Position numbers and translations under genes: made by a program | Shown here: piece after piece, positions 1 to 7,418 of the stretch | How the letters are laid out: every line of letters begins with the position of its first letter | How positions within the stretch are numbered: position 1 is the first letter of the stretch | From: Alistipes sp. | GTDB taxonomy: Bacteria; Bacteroidota; Bacteroidia; Bacteroidales; Rikenellaceae | Length of the DNA: 64,000 nt | Direction: 5' to 3' | Assembly (NCBI GenBank): GCA_022782405.1 | Contig: JALFNK010000014.1 | Coordinates: 1-64,000 of the forward strand | Notes under the pieces: model-generated | Told to the model about the DNA's origin: nothing | The model's database searches: none | What the model saw: only the letters and a program-made list of their open reading frames with translations

Positions 1-42
1 TCAAAAACTGCTTAAAAACTTGTAATGATAACCGAACTTTGT

Positions 43-50
43 TACCTTTG
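43..50 (+). promoter_or_regulatory. Candidate promoter (-7 TACCTTTG)
   Basis: TACCTTTG matches the Bacteroidota -7 consensus TAnnTTTG. A TTG at 20-22 lies 20 bases upstream, in the place of a -33 element. It would drive the DUF3871-like remnant that starts at 120. Confidence 0.4.
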
Positions 51-119
51 AACGGACCCTTTCTCTGGTCCCTTTTTCTATGCCACTTTGGTGGAAATCT
101 ACTTTGCTACTTACACTCC

Positions 120-446
120 ATGTCGGAAAGTCAGTTCGCGCAGATGGTGGGAAAGGCACGGTTGTATCAGTTCCTCCCGCCTGCTCAACGCAAGCAACTC
201 CCGGAGTTCGAATTCACGGACTGCCATCTGAACACCATCGCAAGGGCCTATTACAACGATACGGCGTTTGCGTGCGACAGACAGCGGGAGATTGACCTAT
301 GGAGGGTGTTCAACCTCTTTACCGGAGCCAACAAGTCCAGCTACATAGATTCGTTCCTCGCACGAAGCCGGAATGCGACGGTATTCACGGAGGGAGTGGC
401 AAAGGCTCTGATAGGTGAACCCGAGTACAGATGGTTTGTCGAGTAA
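120..446 (+). CDS. DUF3871-like C-terminal fragment (mobile-element gene remnant)
   Basis: A 108-residue product from the ATG at 120. It resembles the C-terminal third of DUF3871 proteins, which are common on Bacteroides conjugative and integrative elements and have no known function; recalled landmarks are ESQFAQMVGKARLYQ, the Asn-rich middle and FTGANKSSYIDSFL near the end. Full DUF3871 proteins are roughly 300 residues, so the N-terminal two thirds are missing. The frame stays open to the window edge, but the upstream translation (from a TTG at 39) does not look like the family, so I take 120 as the earliest plausible start. It is most likely decayed cargo of the element that ends at about 634. 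A possible promoter at 43-50 leaves open that the fragment is expressed. Confidence 0.55.
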   Translation: MSESQFAQMVGKARLYQFLPPAQRKQLPEFEFTDCHLNTIARAYYNDTAFACDRQREIDLWRVFNLFTGANKSSYIDSFLARSRNATVFTEGVAKALIGEPEYRWFVE

Positions 447-599
447 AAACCACTTGGATATGATACGGCTATTCTACAAGGTATTCTTCGGATACCTGCT
501 GAAATGGTGGGGTTAACCTGTTCAAATATTGAATTAAAGGATGCCGGTTGGAATACTTTTTTGCGAAATAACGAGTGTAACTTATTGAAATACAATTCT

Positions 600-634
600 A
601 ATTATCGGAGGTTCGAGTCCTCCTCCCGCTACCA
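600..634 (+). other. Partial tRNA 3' end, candidate attachment site (att)
   Basis: A T-arm with stem GGAGG/CCTCC (607-611 and 619-623) and loop TTCGAGT is followed by TCCCGCT (624-630), A and CCA. That is the 3' end of a tRNA with acceptor 5' strand AGCGGGA. The 5' half is absent: the sequence to the left is AT-rich and unrelated. A lone tRNA 3' end next to an element gene remnant is the usual mark left by a tyrosine-recombinase element that integrated into a tRNA gene. The intact copy would lie to the left of the window. Amino-acid identity cannot be read because the anticodon is missing. Confidence 0.65.
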
Positions 635-669
635 AAGCGGACAATTCGAACGGATTGTCCGCTTTTTTG
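635..669 (+). terminator. Rho-independent terminator
   Basis: The 11-bp stem AAGCGGACAAT / ATTGTCCGCTT (635-645, 654-664) with an 8-base loop is followed by a T-run. It sits directly after the partial tRNA 3' end and is probably the tRNA gene's own terminator, left behind at the junction. Confidence 0.75.
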
Positions 670-757
670 TTGTAGGGAGTTCTGTGGAGCCGCTTGACGG
701 CAGGCTACTTCCTTTCTTTGTTGTCGGAGACGGGTAGATTTTCTTGCTGACAGAAAA

Positions 758-789
758 CAAAAAAGCGGAAAACTTATGTTTTCCGCTTT
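758..789 (-). terminator. Terminator of tRNA-Lys
   Basis: The 12-bp stem AAAGCGGAAAAC / GTTTTCCGCTTT (762-773, 778-789) has loop TTAT. The A-run at 758-764 reads as a T-run on the minus strand. It overlaps the last base of the encoded CCA. Confidence 0.75.
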
Positions 790-864
790 GGTACCCCCCC
801 AGGGGCTCGAACCCTGGACCCCAACATTAAGAGTGTCGTGCTCTACCAACTGAGCTAGAGAGGC
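789..864 (-). tRNA. tRNA-Lys (anticodon CTT)
   Basis: A 76-base cloverleaf on the minus strand. The acceptor GCCTCTC pairs with GGGGGGT using G-T wobbles, followed by discriminator A and an encoded CCA. The D-arm is GCTCAGTTGGTAGAGC. The anticodon stem is CGACA/TGTTG with loop CTCTTAA, giving anticodon CTT, which reads AAG (lysine). The T-arm is CAGGG-TTCGAGC-CCCTG. A -7 box TACCTTTG lies upstream (890-897) and a terminator follows. Confidence 0.95.
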
Positions 865-889
865 ATCAATCATTTCTCGATTGCGATTG

Positions 890-897
890 CAAAGGTA
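890..897 (-). promoter_or_regulatory. Promoter -7 box of tRNA-Lys
   Basis: TACCTTTG on the minus strand, 26 bases before the mature tRNA 5' end. Confidence 0.6.
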
Positions 898-969
898 GCT
901 ATAATTTCCGTATCTCCAAAAAATCCGGCGATTTTTTTTCGTTTTTTTTCTTTTTTCCTCTTTTGCGGG

Positions 970-2268
970 TTATTCCGTGAGAAGCCTGTCGCTGTTCCAT
1001 TCACCTTCGACATCGGGGTAGATAAATGGGCGCGATTCATGTAATTCTTTGACTTTCAAATAACTTTCATATAAGTTGATGCCGTTGGCCGATTGGATGG
1101 CCAGCGAGAAGGCAATGACCGAAGGATGCAGTTTGGTAGTGTGGTAGCTGTCCAGGGCCCGTTCGATATATGCCTCTCGCCACGCGGGGTCGTTTGTCGG
1201 ATTGCCGCCCACACGGCGCGAGTCGCCGCTGCGGCGTGTATCCACGGGGGCCTGCACGATCACATAGAGGCCGAGGCGGTCGCAGCTGTCCAGCAGCGGT
1301 TCTGCAACGGGCCCGGGCAGCAGCCGCAGGGTGTTGTAGCCTTCGCCGCGCAGTTTGCGCAGTTCCGACGGGGCGTAGTTGCCCGGCACCTCGCGGCATT
1401 TCAGGGCGACAGGGCGGCCGTTTATGGTCATGCGGCCCTGTTCGGCTTCCGCGGTTCGGAACGCGAGCGGTTGCTCGAGGTACTCCTCGTAGCGGCCTTC
1501 ATGCTGCGTTTTCAGCTGCAGACGGTACGGAGCGGTGAGCGTGTCGCACCAGAGCGAGTCGTACGGAATGCGGGCCAGAAAACGCACGGTATCCTCGCGG
1601 CGCATGCCGAGGGTGATCTCGCGGCTCCCCGTCGTTACGGTATTTCCCGAGGGCGAGAGCAGCGTGTAGTAGATTCGCGAGGTGCGGGGATTGAGCGATC
1701 CGGTTTTGAGAACGATGCCGATCTCGGCGGTGGCATCCCCATCCTCGCCGATCCGTGTGCGTGAAAGAATGTCGCGTACATGCAGCGTCGGCTGGCTGAT
1801 CACCCATGCGGGACCTGTTTCCGCCCGGGGATTCTCCTTCCAGCTCTCCAGTACGGCTGCCGGGTTGCTTTCATCCAGGAGAATTTCCACGCGGTTCCGG
1901 CCCTCCTCGACGAGTTTCGTGATGTTGTACTCGGCCGGGACGTTGCCGTCGGCATCGTATCCTGCGGTCCGTCCGTTGATGCGGACCTCATAGGTGCCGG
2001 AAACCCATCCCAGGCGCAGGAATACCTGTCGGTTGATCCAGACGAAGGGTACGGTGAATGAGGCGGAGAGCCGGTTCCCGTCGGCCTCCCATGCGGCGAC
2101 GGGGACCATGTACCGATTGCCCGTCCCGCCCTGTTCCGCGGCCTCCGCAGCCGTAGGGTAGATGCGAATGGCGCTGCGGGGAAGTTCGCGTCCGAATGAG
2201 GGGGTGTATTCCTGGGCAGCGGCCGTGCCGAAGGAAATCAAGGCCATGATGGAGAGTATGATCCGCAT
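970..2268 (-). CDS. Truncated GH2-like (beta-galactosidase fold) secreted protein lacking the catalytic Glu
   Basis: 432 residues with a signal peptide (about 1-19, ending AAAQ). Residues about 55-160 match the GH2 sugar-binding jelly roll (NGRTAGYDADGNVPAEYNIT). About 165-285 fit the Ig-like domain, and the rest is the first part of the TIM barrel. Where active GH2 enzymes have HPSVI-x-x-SLGNE, this protein has HPSVIAFSLAIQ, so the acid/base Glu is replaced by Gln. The chain stops about 40 residues later, before the nucleophile strand; active GH2 enzymes are usually 600-1000 residues. It is probably a non-catalytic, secreted carbohydrate-binding derivative. The ATG at 2268 is chosen because it gives the signal peptide; an open frame continues upstream through the promoter region and antisense to the regulator gene, but is not credible. 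Confidence 0.8.
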   Translation of the reverse strand: MRIILSIMALISFGTAAAQEYTPSFGRELPRSAIRIYPTAAEAAEQGGTGNRYMVPVAAWEADGNRLSASFTVPFVWINRQVFLRLGWVSGTYEVRINGRTAGYDADGNVPAEYNITKLVEEGRNRVEILLDESNPAAVLESWKENPRAETGPAWVISQPTLHVRDILSRTRIGEDGDATAEIGIVLKTGSLNPRTSRIYYTLLSPSGNTVTTGSREITLGMRREDTVRFLARIPYDSLWCDTLTAPYRLQLKTQHEGRYEEYLEQPLAFRTAEAEQGRMTINGRPVALKCREVPGNYAPSELRKLRGEGYNTLRLLPGPVAEPLLDSCDRLGLYVIVQAPVDTRRSGDSRRVGGNPTNDPAWREAYIERALDSYHTTKLHPSVIAFSLAIQSANGINLYESYLKVKELHESRPFIYPDVEGEWNSDRLLTE

Positions 2269-2274
2269 ATTTCG

Positions 2275-2282
2275 TATATTTG
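2275..2282 (+). promoter_or_regulatory. Divergent promoter region (-7 TATATTTG, plus strand)
   Basis: TATATTTG on the plus strand, 35 bases before the HsdR_N-like gene. On the minus strand TACCTTTA (2288-2295) sits 20 bases before the GH2-like start, so the two genes appear to be divergently transcribed from one short region. Confidence 0.55.
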
Positions 2283-2316
2283 CACGGTAAAGGTACAATT
2301 TTTTTCGATAGATGCG

Positions 2317-2769
2317 ATGTCCGTGCAGACGAAACTGAATTTTCCTCCCGTACGTTTCCGTGCGCGCCGTTGTGGCGATACGGTCGAGATATGGGACTCC
2401 ATTCGGGGCATCTATCTTGTCCTGACACCCGAAGAGTGGGTGCGGCAGCATCTGATCGCCTATCTGGTGTCGCATTGCGGCGTGCAGCCCCTGCGGATCG
2501 TCGAAGAGTATGCCGTGCCGCTCAACGGGCAGCCGCAGCGGGCCGATGTCGTGGTCGTCGGCGACGATGCGCGGCCGCTGCTTCTGGCCGAATGCAAGGC
2601 GCCCGACGTTGCGATCGGCCAGCGGACTCTGGAGCAGGCCGTGCGTTACAATTCGGTGTTGCGGGCCCGTTACATCATCCTCACGAACGGTTTGCGGCAT
2701 TATTGCTGCGAGCAACGCGACGGAACCTATGTACAGCTTGCCGGCTTTCCCCGCCTGGACAGGCTTTGA
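2317..2769 (+). CDS. Orphan HsdR_N-like PD-(D/E)xK domain protein
   Basis: 150 residues, a stand-alone version of the N-terminal nuclease domain of type I restriction subunit R. VVLTPEE-WVRQH-type sequence near 35-45 and the C-terminal ILTNGLRHYCC are typical of the Bacteroidota single-domain family. Candidate catalytic residues are Asp77 (RADVVVV) and Glu92-x-Lys94 (AECKAP), which fit a PD-(D/E)xK core. No helicase, specificity or methyltransferase gene is nearby, so this is not a restriction system. In related genomes, as I recall, the gene is often a single housekeeping-like neighbour of DNA metabolism genes. Its function is unknown. Confidence 0.75.
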   Translation: MSVQTKLNFPPVRFRARRCGDTVEIWDSIRGIYLVLTPEEWVRQHLIAYLVSHCGVQPLRIVEEYAVPLNGQPQRADVVVVGDDARPLLLAECKAPDVAIGQRTLEQAVRYNSVLRARYIILTNGLRHYCCEQRDGTYVQLAGFPRLDRL

Positions 2770-2843
2770 TTGTCTCGCGTCCCGTCGGCGTATTTGCGCG
2801 TGCTCCTTTTCCTTGTTGCGAGAGCCTCTCTTTCCGGCCGCAG

Positions 2844-3590
2844 CTACAAATTCCGGAAATGCTGGTCTATGTAGTTCTGGAACGCCTCCTTGTAGTTCTC
2901 CCCGATGGGGACATATTCGGTGTCGTTGAGGAAAATCCGCCCTTTGACGTATGCCTTGATCGCCCGCAGATTGACGATGTAGGAGCGGTGGACGCGCATG
3001 AAGATGTCCGCGGGCAGTGCCGTTTCCATATTCTTGAGGCGGAAGAGCGTGGTGATCGTCGAGCCGTCGGCAAGGTGCATGCGTACATATTCTCCTTCGC
3101 TTTCCAGATAGACGATGTCGGCGATGCGCACGAGCGAAACCTTGTAGTCGGCTTTCACGGAGATGTATTCCTTGTCCTTGGGTACGGCTTCCGCCTCCTC
3201 CTTCGGGGCGGCAGTTGTCCGTTGGTTCTGCCGCAATTCGTAGAGTGCATGGGCCTTGGCCGCCGAACGGCTGAAATCGGCGAATCCGAAGGGCTTGAGC
3301 AGATAATCCACCGCGTCGAGTTTGAAACCCTCGATGGCATACTCCGAATAGGCCGTGGTAAAGATCACCATGGGCCGGTTGGTCAGCGAGCGTACGAAAT
3401 CCACACCCGTCAGGTCGGGCATGTTGATATCGACGAAAATCAGATCGACGCTTTGTCCCGCGAGATATGCCTGGGCCTCGATGGCGTTGTTGAACGTGGC
3501 AACCAGCTCCAGATAGGGGATCTTCGAGATATAGGCGGCGATCTGCCGCAGAGCCAGCGGCTCGTCGTCTATGGCGATACATTTAAGCAT
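2844..3590 (-). CDS. LytTR-family response regulator
   Basis: 248 residues. The receiver domain (1-120) has acidic residues Asp8-Asp9, phospho-acceptor Asp54 (IFVDINMPD) and Lys99 (YLLKPF). A LytTR DNA-binding domain spans about 140-248 (YISVKADYK, VHRSYIVNL). Members are phosphorylated by LytS-type kinases and bind DNA through a beta-rich fold. The start overlaps the kinase stop by 8 bases, so the two proteins are translationally coupled and form a two-component pair. It is the last gene of the leftward run that begins at plsY. Its targets cannot be read from sequence. Confidence 0.93.
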   Translation of the reverse strand: MLKCIAIDDEPLALRQIAAYISKIPYLELVATFNNAIEAQAYLAGQSVDLIFVDINMPDLTGVDFVRSLTNRPMVIFTTAYSEYAIEGFKLDAVDYLLKPFGFADFSRSAAKAHALYELRQNQRTTAAPKEEAEAVPKDKEYISVKADYKVSLVRIADIVYLESEGEYVRMHLADGSTITTLFRLKNMETALPADIFMRVHRSYIVNLRAIKAYVKGRIFLNDTEYVPIGENYKEAFQNYIDQHFRNL

Positions 3591-4656
3591 GAAGCGTGGG
3601 AATTACGAGTTTCACGGTGTACGAGTCGGGCTGCTCACGGATGTCGAGCGTATAGTTCTTCTCGCCGTAGATCAGGGAGAGGCGCTTCCGGACATTTTCC
3701 AACCCGATTCCGGGCGCGCTTTTCCGTTCGGGGAATCCGGCGTGGCGGCTGTTCTCGAGTATGCTCGTTACCATGCCGTCAGCATATTCGATCTTCAGAT
3801 GGATGTACGAGGGCCGGTTGTAGCTTATGCCGTGTTTGAAGGCATTTTCCACAAAGACGATGAGCAGCAGCGGGGGGATCGAGACCTGCTCGGGGAGATT
3901 CTCCGGATATTCCACGCGGATATCGACATCGTCGGTATAGCGGATGCGCATCAGTTCGATGTAGTTCTTCAGGAACTGGATGTCGCGGTTCAGCGAGATG
4001 ATTTCGCGACCGGAGTCGTAGAGTACATAACGCATCATTTTCGAGAGCTCGATCACGGCGTTCTTGGCCGAATCGGTGTCGAAGTCGATGAGTGCGTGGA
4101 TGTTGTTGAGCGTGTTCATGAAGAAGTGCGGATTGATCTGGTATTTCAGATAATCCATTTCGGCCTGGAGGTTCTGCCGCTGCAGGGCCTCCATTTTCTG
4201 CTCGTCGCGCATCGACTGGTAGATGAGCTTGATGCCCGTGTTGGCTCCGGTCATGAAGAAACCCAGCACGATGTTCCAGTAGATCTCCAGGTTGGAGAAG
4301 GAGACTTTACGGTAGGTGTCGGTCGTTTCGGGGTCGGGCTGCTCGGGCATGATGTGGAGCAGATGCTCTTCGTAGAGATCTACCAGGAAAAACACGGTTG
4401 CAATGAGTGCGATGTTGAGCAGAAGATACTTCCCGTATTTCCGCCTCAGCATGTATCGCGGCGCAAGAAAACTGTTGTGGATCACGAAGATGATCAGGTA
4501 GGGCGCAATCTGCCTCCAGGCGATCAGCACATTCTCCAGATTGATGTGCATTTCGGACATCATCTGCGAGTTGAGTACCGGCACCAGGATGATGGCCGAC
4601 CAGACCATCACATAGAGCAGGTTTTCCCCAATGGTTTGCTTCCCCCGGATTTTCAT
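3583..4656 (-). CDS. LytS-type sensor histidine kinase
   Basis: 357 residues. There are four predicted membrane segments (about 12-30, 47-66, 76-96 and 122-145), a short linker helix, then a His_kinase domain with phospho-acceptor His177 in QINPHFFMNTLNNI. An ATPase domain follows, with N-box VFVENAFKHGIS and G-box GIGLENVRKRL. No separate sensor domain is present, so the signal is probably sensed in or at the membrane. It lies 19 bases after the acyl-CoA ligase gene and overlaps the regulator gene, pointing to an operon with lipid-metabolism genes and a possible membrane-lipid signal (inference). Confidence 0.93.
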   Translation of the reverse strand: MKIRGKQTIGENLLYVMVWSAIILVPVLNSQMMSEMHINLENVLIAWRQIAPYLIIFVIHNSFLAPRYMLRRKYGKYLLLNIALIATVFFLVDLYEEHLLHIMPEQPDPETTDTYRKVSFSNLEIYWNIVLGFFMTGANTGIKLIYQSMRDEQKMEALQRQNLQAEMDYLKYQINPHFFMNTLNNIHALIDFDTDSAKNAVIELSKMMRYVLYDSGREIISLNRDIQFLKNYIELMRIRYTDDVDIRVEYPENLPEQVSIPPLLLIVFVENAFKHGISYNRPSYIHLKIEYADGMVTSILENSRHAGFPERKSAPGIGLENVRKRLSLIYGEKNYTLDIREQPDSYTVKLVIPTLHA

Positions 4657-4675
4657 GCCTCGACAGAATGTGGAC

Positions 4676-6376
4676 TTATTGATCCAGCAGCGAGGTGCTG
4701 TAGAGGAAGCGCTTGATGCTCCGCTTGGGTGTCTTTTCGAATTCGGTGGGGTAGATCGTGATGTCGGCGACGCGCTCGTAGGCTGCGAGTTGCGCGTTCA
4801 GCTCCTTGAGGTTGTTCTGCATGATCTGGGGCAGTTCGGCTTTATCCACGCCTTCGGCATCGGCCTGCTCGTAGTCGGGAACGACCAGGGCTCTCAATCG
4901 TCCGTTCCCGGCATCGAGGATGAGCGATTCGAGCACCATGTACATGTTGTTGAGCTTGTCTTCGATCTCTTCGGGGTAGATGTTCTGTCCGTTGCCCGAG
5001 AGAATCATCGTCTTCGAACGGCCGCGGATGTAGAGCGTGCCGTCGGGGTCCATCGTTCCCATGTCGCCCGTGTGGAGCCAGCCGTCGGGATCGAGCACCT
5101 TCTGCGTGTCCTTTTCGTTCTTATAGTACCCCTGCATGACGTGCTCGCCGCGGACGAGGATCTCGCCGGCGGTTTGTTCGGGATCCGGAGAGTCGATCTT
5201 CACTTCGAGCATCTGCTTGAGGTAGCGGCCGCACGATCCGGGCTTGAATTCGTTGTCGGGGGTGAAGCTGATCAGCGGGGCGCATTCGGTCATGCCGTAT
5301 CCGATCGTGATCGGGAACCGGATCTTCATGAGGAACGATTCGGTCTCCTGGTTCATCGGTGCTCCGCCGACGATGAAGATATTGACATTGCCTCCGAAGG
5401 CGTCCATGAGTTTCTTGCGGATGGCCGAGTAGATGGCCGTGTTGAGCAGCGGAATCTTTACGGCGATCGACATGGGACCCTTTTCGAGCAGCGGCAGCAC
5501 CTGTTTGCGGTAGACCTTCTCGAGAATCATCGGCACGCAGCAGATGATCGTCGGTTTGACCACGCCCATTGCCTCGATGAGGATTTTGGGCGAGGGGATC
5601 TTTCCCAGCAGGGTGATGTGCCCGCCGACGGCCAGCGGGGCCAGGAAGTCGAATGCGCAGCCATAGGCATGTGCCAGCGGGAGGAACGACAGGGTCCGCC
5701 CGCCCTTCTGGAAATAGCGCGTGCCCGTCTGGGTGTTGATGGCCGTCATGGCGAAGACGACGTTGCCCGTGAGGTTGTTCACCGTGAGCATTACGCCTTT
5801 CGAGTATCCGGTCGTACCGGAGGTGTAGTTGAGCAGGACGACGCGGTCGTTGGGAATGTCGGGATATTTGATGTCATTGACGCTGAATCCGCGCGGATAC
5901 TTCGAACGGTAATTTTTCACGATGTCCCTCTGGAACTTCGTGAGCGCCTTTCCGTTGCGCTCGTAAATGACATGGAAGTCGGTCAGCGAGAAGACTGCCT
6001 CGATCTGTTTGATCTGATCCTCTTCGATTACGTCCCAGAAGTTGTCTCCGAGGAAGAGCAGGCGGCTTTCCGAGTGGTTGATGATATGGATGATATCCGC
6101 CGGAGTGAAATCCTGCAGGATAGGGACGATCACGGCGCCGTAGGTAATTGTCCCGATATAGGTGATGCACCAGCGGGGATTGTTGCGGCCGATCAGTGCG
6201 ATCTTGTCGCCCTGCTTGATGCCGGCCTTCTTGTAGAGGAGATGCAGTTTGGCAATCTCCTTGGCCATTTCGTAATAGGAGAAGGTCTCGTCCTTGAAAT
6301 AGTCGGTCAAGGCCGACATTTCACGGTTCTCTCGGAAGCTTTTTTCGTATATCTTGATCAGATTTTCCTCTAACAT
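4676..6376 (-). CDS. Long-chain acyl-CoA ligase (AMP-forming)
   Basis: 566 residues of the ANL adenylating superfamily, which activates fatty acids to acyl-CoA through an acyl-AMP. The phosphate-binding loop is LLNYTSGTTGYSKGV at 181-195. The A5 motif GYGMTECAP, the A7/A8 segment with LHTGDMG and the RGRSKTMI hinge follow, and the C-terminal lysine region TPKRSIKRFL is present. It lies 36 bases after plsY and 19 before the sensor kinase gene, in one operon. Neighbouring plsY suggests a role in feeding exogenous or recycled fatty acids into phospholipid. Substrate chain length is inferred from family only. Confidence 0.9.
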   Translation of the reverse strand: MLEENLIKIYEKSFRENREMSALTDYFKDETFSYYEMAKEIAKLHLLYKKAGIKQGDKIALIGRNNPRWCITYIGTITYGAVIVPILQDFTPADIIHIINHSESRLLFLGDNFWDVIEEDQIKQIEAVFSLTDFHVIYERNGKALTKFQRDIVKNYRSKYPRGFSVNDIKYPDIPNDRVVLLNYTSGTTGYSKGVMLTVNNLTGNVVFAMTAINTQTGTRYFQKGGRTLSFLPLAHAYGCAFDFLAPLAVGGHITLLGKIPSPKILIEAMGVVKPTIICCVPMILEKVYRKQVLPLLEKGPMSIAVKIPLLNTAIYSAIRKKLMDAFGGNVNIFIVGGAPMNQETESFLMKIRFPITIGYGMTECAPLISFTPDNEFKPGSCGRYLKQMLEVKIDSPDPEQTAGEILVRGEHVMQGYYKNEKDTQKVLDPDGWLHTGDMGTMDPDGTLYIRGRSKTMILSGNGQNIYPEEIEDKLNNMYMVLESLILDAGNGRLRALVVPDYEQADAEGVDKAELPQIMQNNLKELNAQLAAYERVADITIYPTEFEKTPKRSIKRFLYSTSLLDQ

Positions 6377-6412
6377 ATGACGATGGAAACTGGGGGTGTT
6401 GTATCGGGTTGG

Positions 6413-7165
6413 TTATTTCTCGTCTTCCCTGTCTTTCTGTGCGCGGTGTTCTCCGTCCGGATTCTCCTTGCCGGGATTCTGCTCCGTTTGTTCCGCCTGC
6501 GGGGTCTGGGGCCGGGCAACATGGTGCGGTTTCCAGATGTAGATTTTCGATTCGGTTCCGTTTTTGAGCCGTTCGATATTCTTCCGGTGCGTATAGATGA
6601 GCAGGATGGCGATGACGAACGAGAAGACGACGAATGCGATAGACTCGTTTACCTTGGGCGATATGAGGGTGAAGAGCGGGAAGCAGCACCCGGCAATCAT
6701 CGAGGCGAGCGATACATAGTGGAAGATCATCAGGACGACGAACCATACGCCGAAGCAGAGCAGGGCCACGGGCGGGTAGATGCCCGTTACGGCTCCTACG
6801 AGGGTTGCTACGCCCTTGCCTCCCCGGAATCCCGCGAATATGGGGAAGATGTGCCCCAGCACGGCGGCGAATACGGCGGCGATCTTCAGGTTGATCAGGT
6901 CGTTGTCTCCGATATGGACGTCGTATTTGAGCATCTCGATGATCGTTACGGCGACAAATCCCTTCAGGAAATCGAGAGCGAAAACCGGGAGTGCGGCACG
7001 TCGTCCCAGGACGCGGAGCATGTTGGTCGTTCCGGCGTTTTTGGAGCCGTGCTCGCGGATGTCGATGCCGTAATATTTTTTGCCGATCCACACGGCGCTC
7101 GGAATCGAGCCCAGCAGATAGGCAATGACAATCATGGTCGTAGCGGTGTAGTATGTCAGAATCAT
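6413..7165 (-). CDS. plsY: Acyl-phosphate:glycerol-3-phosphate acyltransferase PlsY
   Basis: 250 residues. An integral inner-membrane enzyme that transfers the acyl group from acyl-phosphate to glycerol-3-phosphate, the first step of phospholipid synthesis. Conserved motifs are LLGSIPSAVW (about 17-26), HGSKNAGTTNMLR (about 39-51) and GFRGGKGVATLVG (about 113-125). About 40 charged residues rich in Glu, Lys and Gln follow the last membrane segment, making it longer than the usual 200-residue enzyme; this tail has no recognised domain. First gene of the plsY - ligase - kinase - regulator operon, with a clear -7 box at 7191-7198. Confidence 0.95.
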   Translation of the reverse strand: MILTYYTATTMIVIAYLLGSIPSAVWIGKKYYGIDIREHGSKNAGTTNMLRVLGRRAALPVFALDFLKGFVAVTIIEMLKYDVHIGDNDLINLKIAAVFAAVLGHIFPIFAGFRGGKGVATLVGAVTGIYPPVALLCFGVWFVVLMIFHYVSLASMIAGCCFPLFTLISPKVNESIAFVVFSFVIAILLIYTHRKNIERLKNGTESKIYIWKPHHVARPQTPQAEQTEQNPGKENPDGEHRAQKDREDEK

Positions 7166-7190
7166 GTGTGCCCGGATTTGGTTTTATATG

Positions 7191-7198
7191 CAAATATA
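7191..7198 (-). promoter_or_regulatory. plsY promoter -7 box
   Basis: TATATTTG on the minus strand, 26 bases before the plsY start codon. Confidence 0.6.
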
Positions 7199-7270
7199 GT
7201 GAAAAAATCGACAAACGGATGTATCGCGGGAAAAAACGTTTTGCGGGGCGGGCTTTTCCGAGAATATTCG

Positions 7271-7278
7271 TATATTTG
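7271..7278 (+). promoter_or_regulatory. yitT promoter -7 box
   Basis: TATATTTG on the plus strand. It lies about 140 bases before the yitT start, implying an unusually long leader (see 7285-7418). Confidence 0.6.
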
Positions 7279-7284
7279 TGGGCA

Positions 7285-7418
7285 ATTGGAGGAATATTGT
7301 CCGGACGGGACCCTTCGGCAGACCGGAAGAACGTGGTTTCGGTGCTGCCCTGTCGGTCCGGCAGCCGGCCGGGGGCTATGTGCGAACCCGGACCGGAAAC
7401 CGAAATGAAACCGATCCT
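7285..7418 (+). promoter_or_regulatory. Structured 5' leader of the YitT-family gene
   Basis: A leader of about 130 bases with two clear pairings. Hairpin 1: GGCAG (7317-7321) with CTGCC (7345-7349), extended by ACCG (7322-7325) with CGGT (7340-7343). Hairpin 2: GGTCCGG (7355-7361) with CCGGACC (7388-7394). The motif GACCGGAA occurs twice (7321-7328, 7391-7398). I do not recognise a known riboswitch class. It could be a regulatory RNA element or simply a GC-rich leader. Confidence 0.35.

Noticed and set aside
461..514. An 18-codon ORF (MIRLFYKVFFGYLLKWWG) after the DUF3871 remnant.
   Set aside because: Short, without clear RBS or homologue. It might be a small peptide of the element, but nothing supports it.
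970..3582. A single 870-codon open frame on the minus strand that would fuse the GH2-like protein to sequence antisense to the response regulator.
   Set aside because: The upstream part is antisense to the HsdR_N-like gene and out of frame with the regulator, lacks homology, and is separated by a promoter. The GH2-like start at 2268 gives a signal peptide.
4631..6373. A 580-codon open frame on the plus strand over the acyl-CoA ligase gene.
   Set aside because: High-GC codon bias on the opposite strand creates long antisense frames. The ligase on the minus strand has every family motif.
7278..7418. An N-terminal extension of YitT from a GTG at 7278.
   Set aside because: It starts at the last base of the -7 box, and the translation is Arg/Gly-rich without homology. 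The structured leader explains the open frame better.
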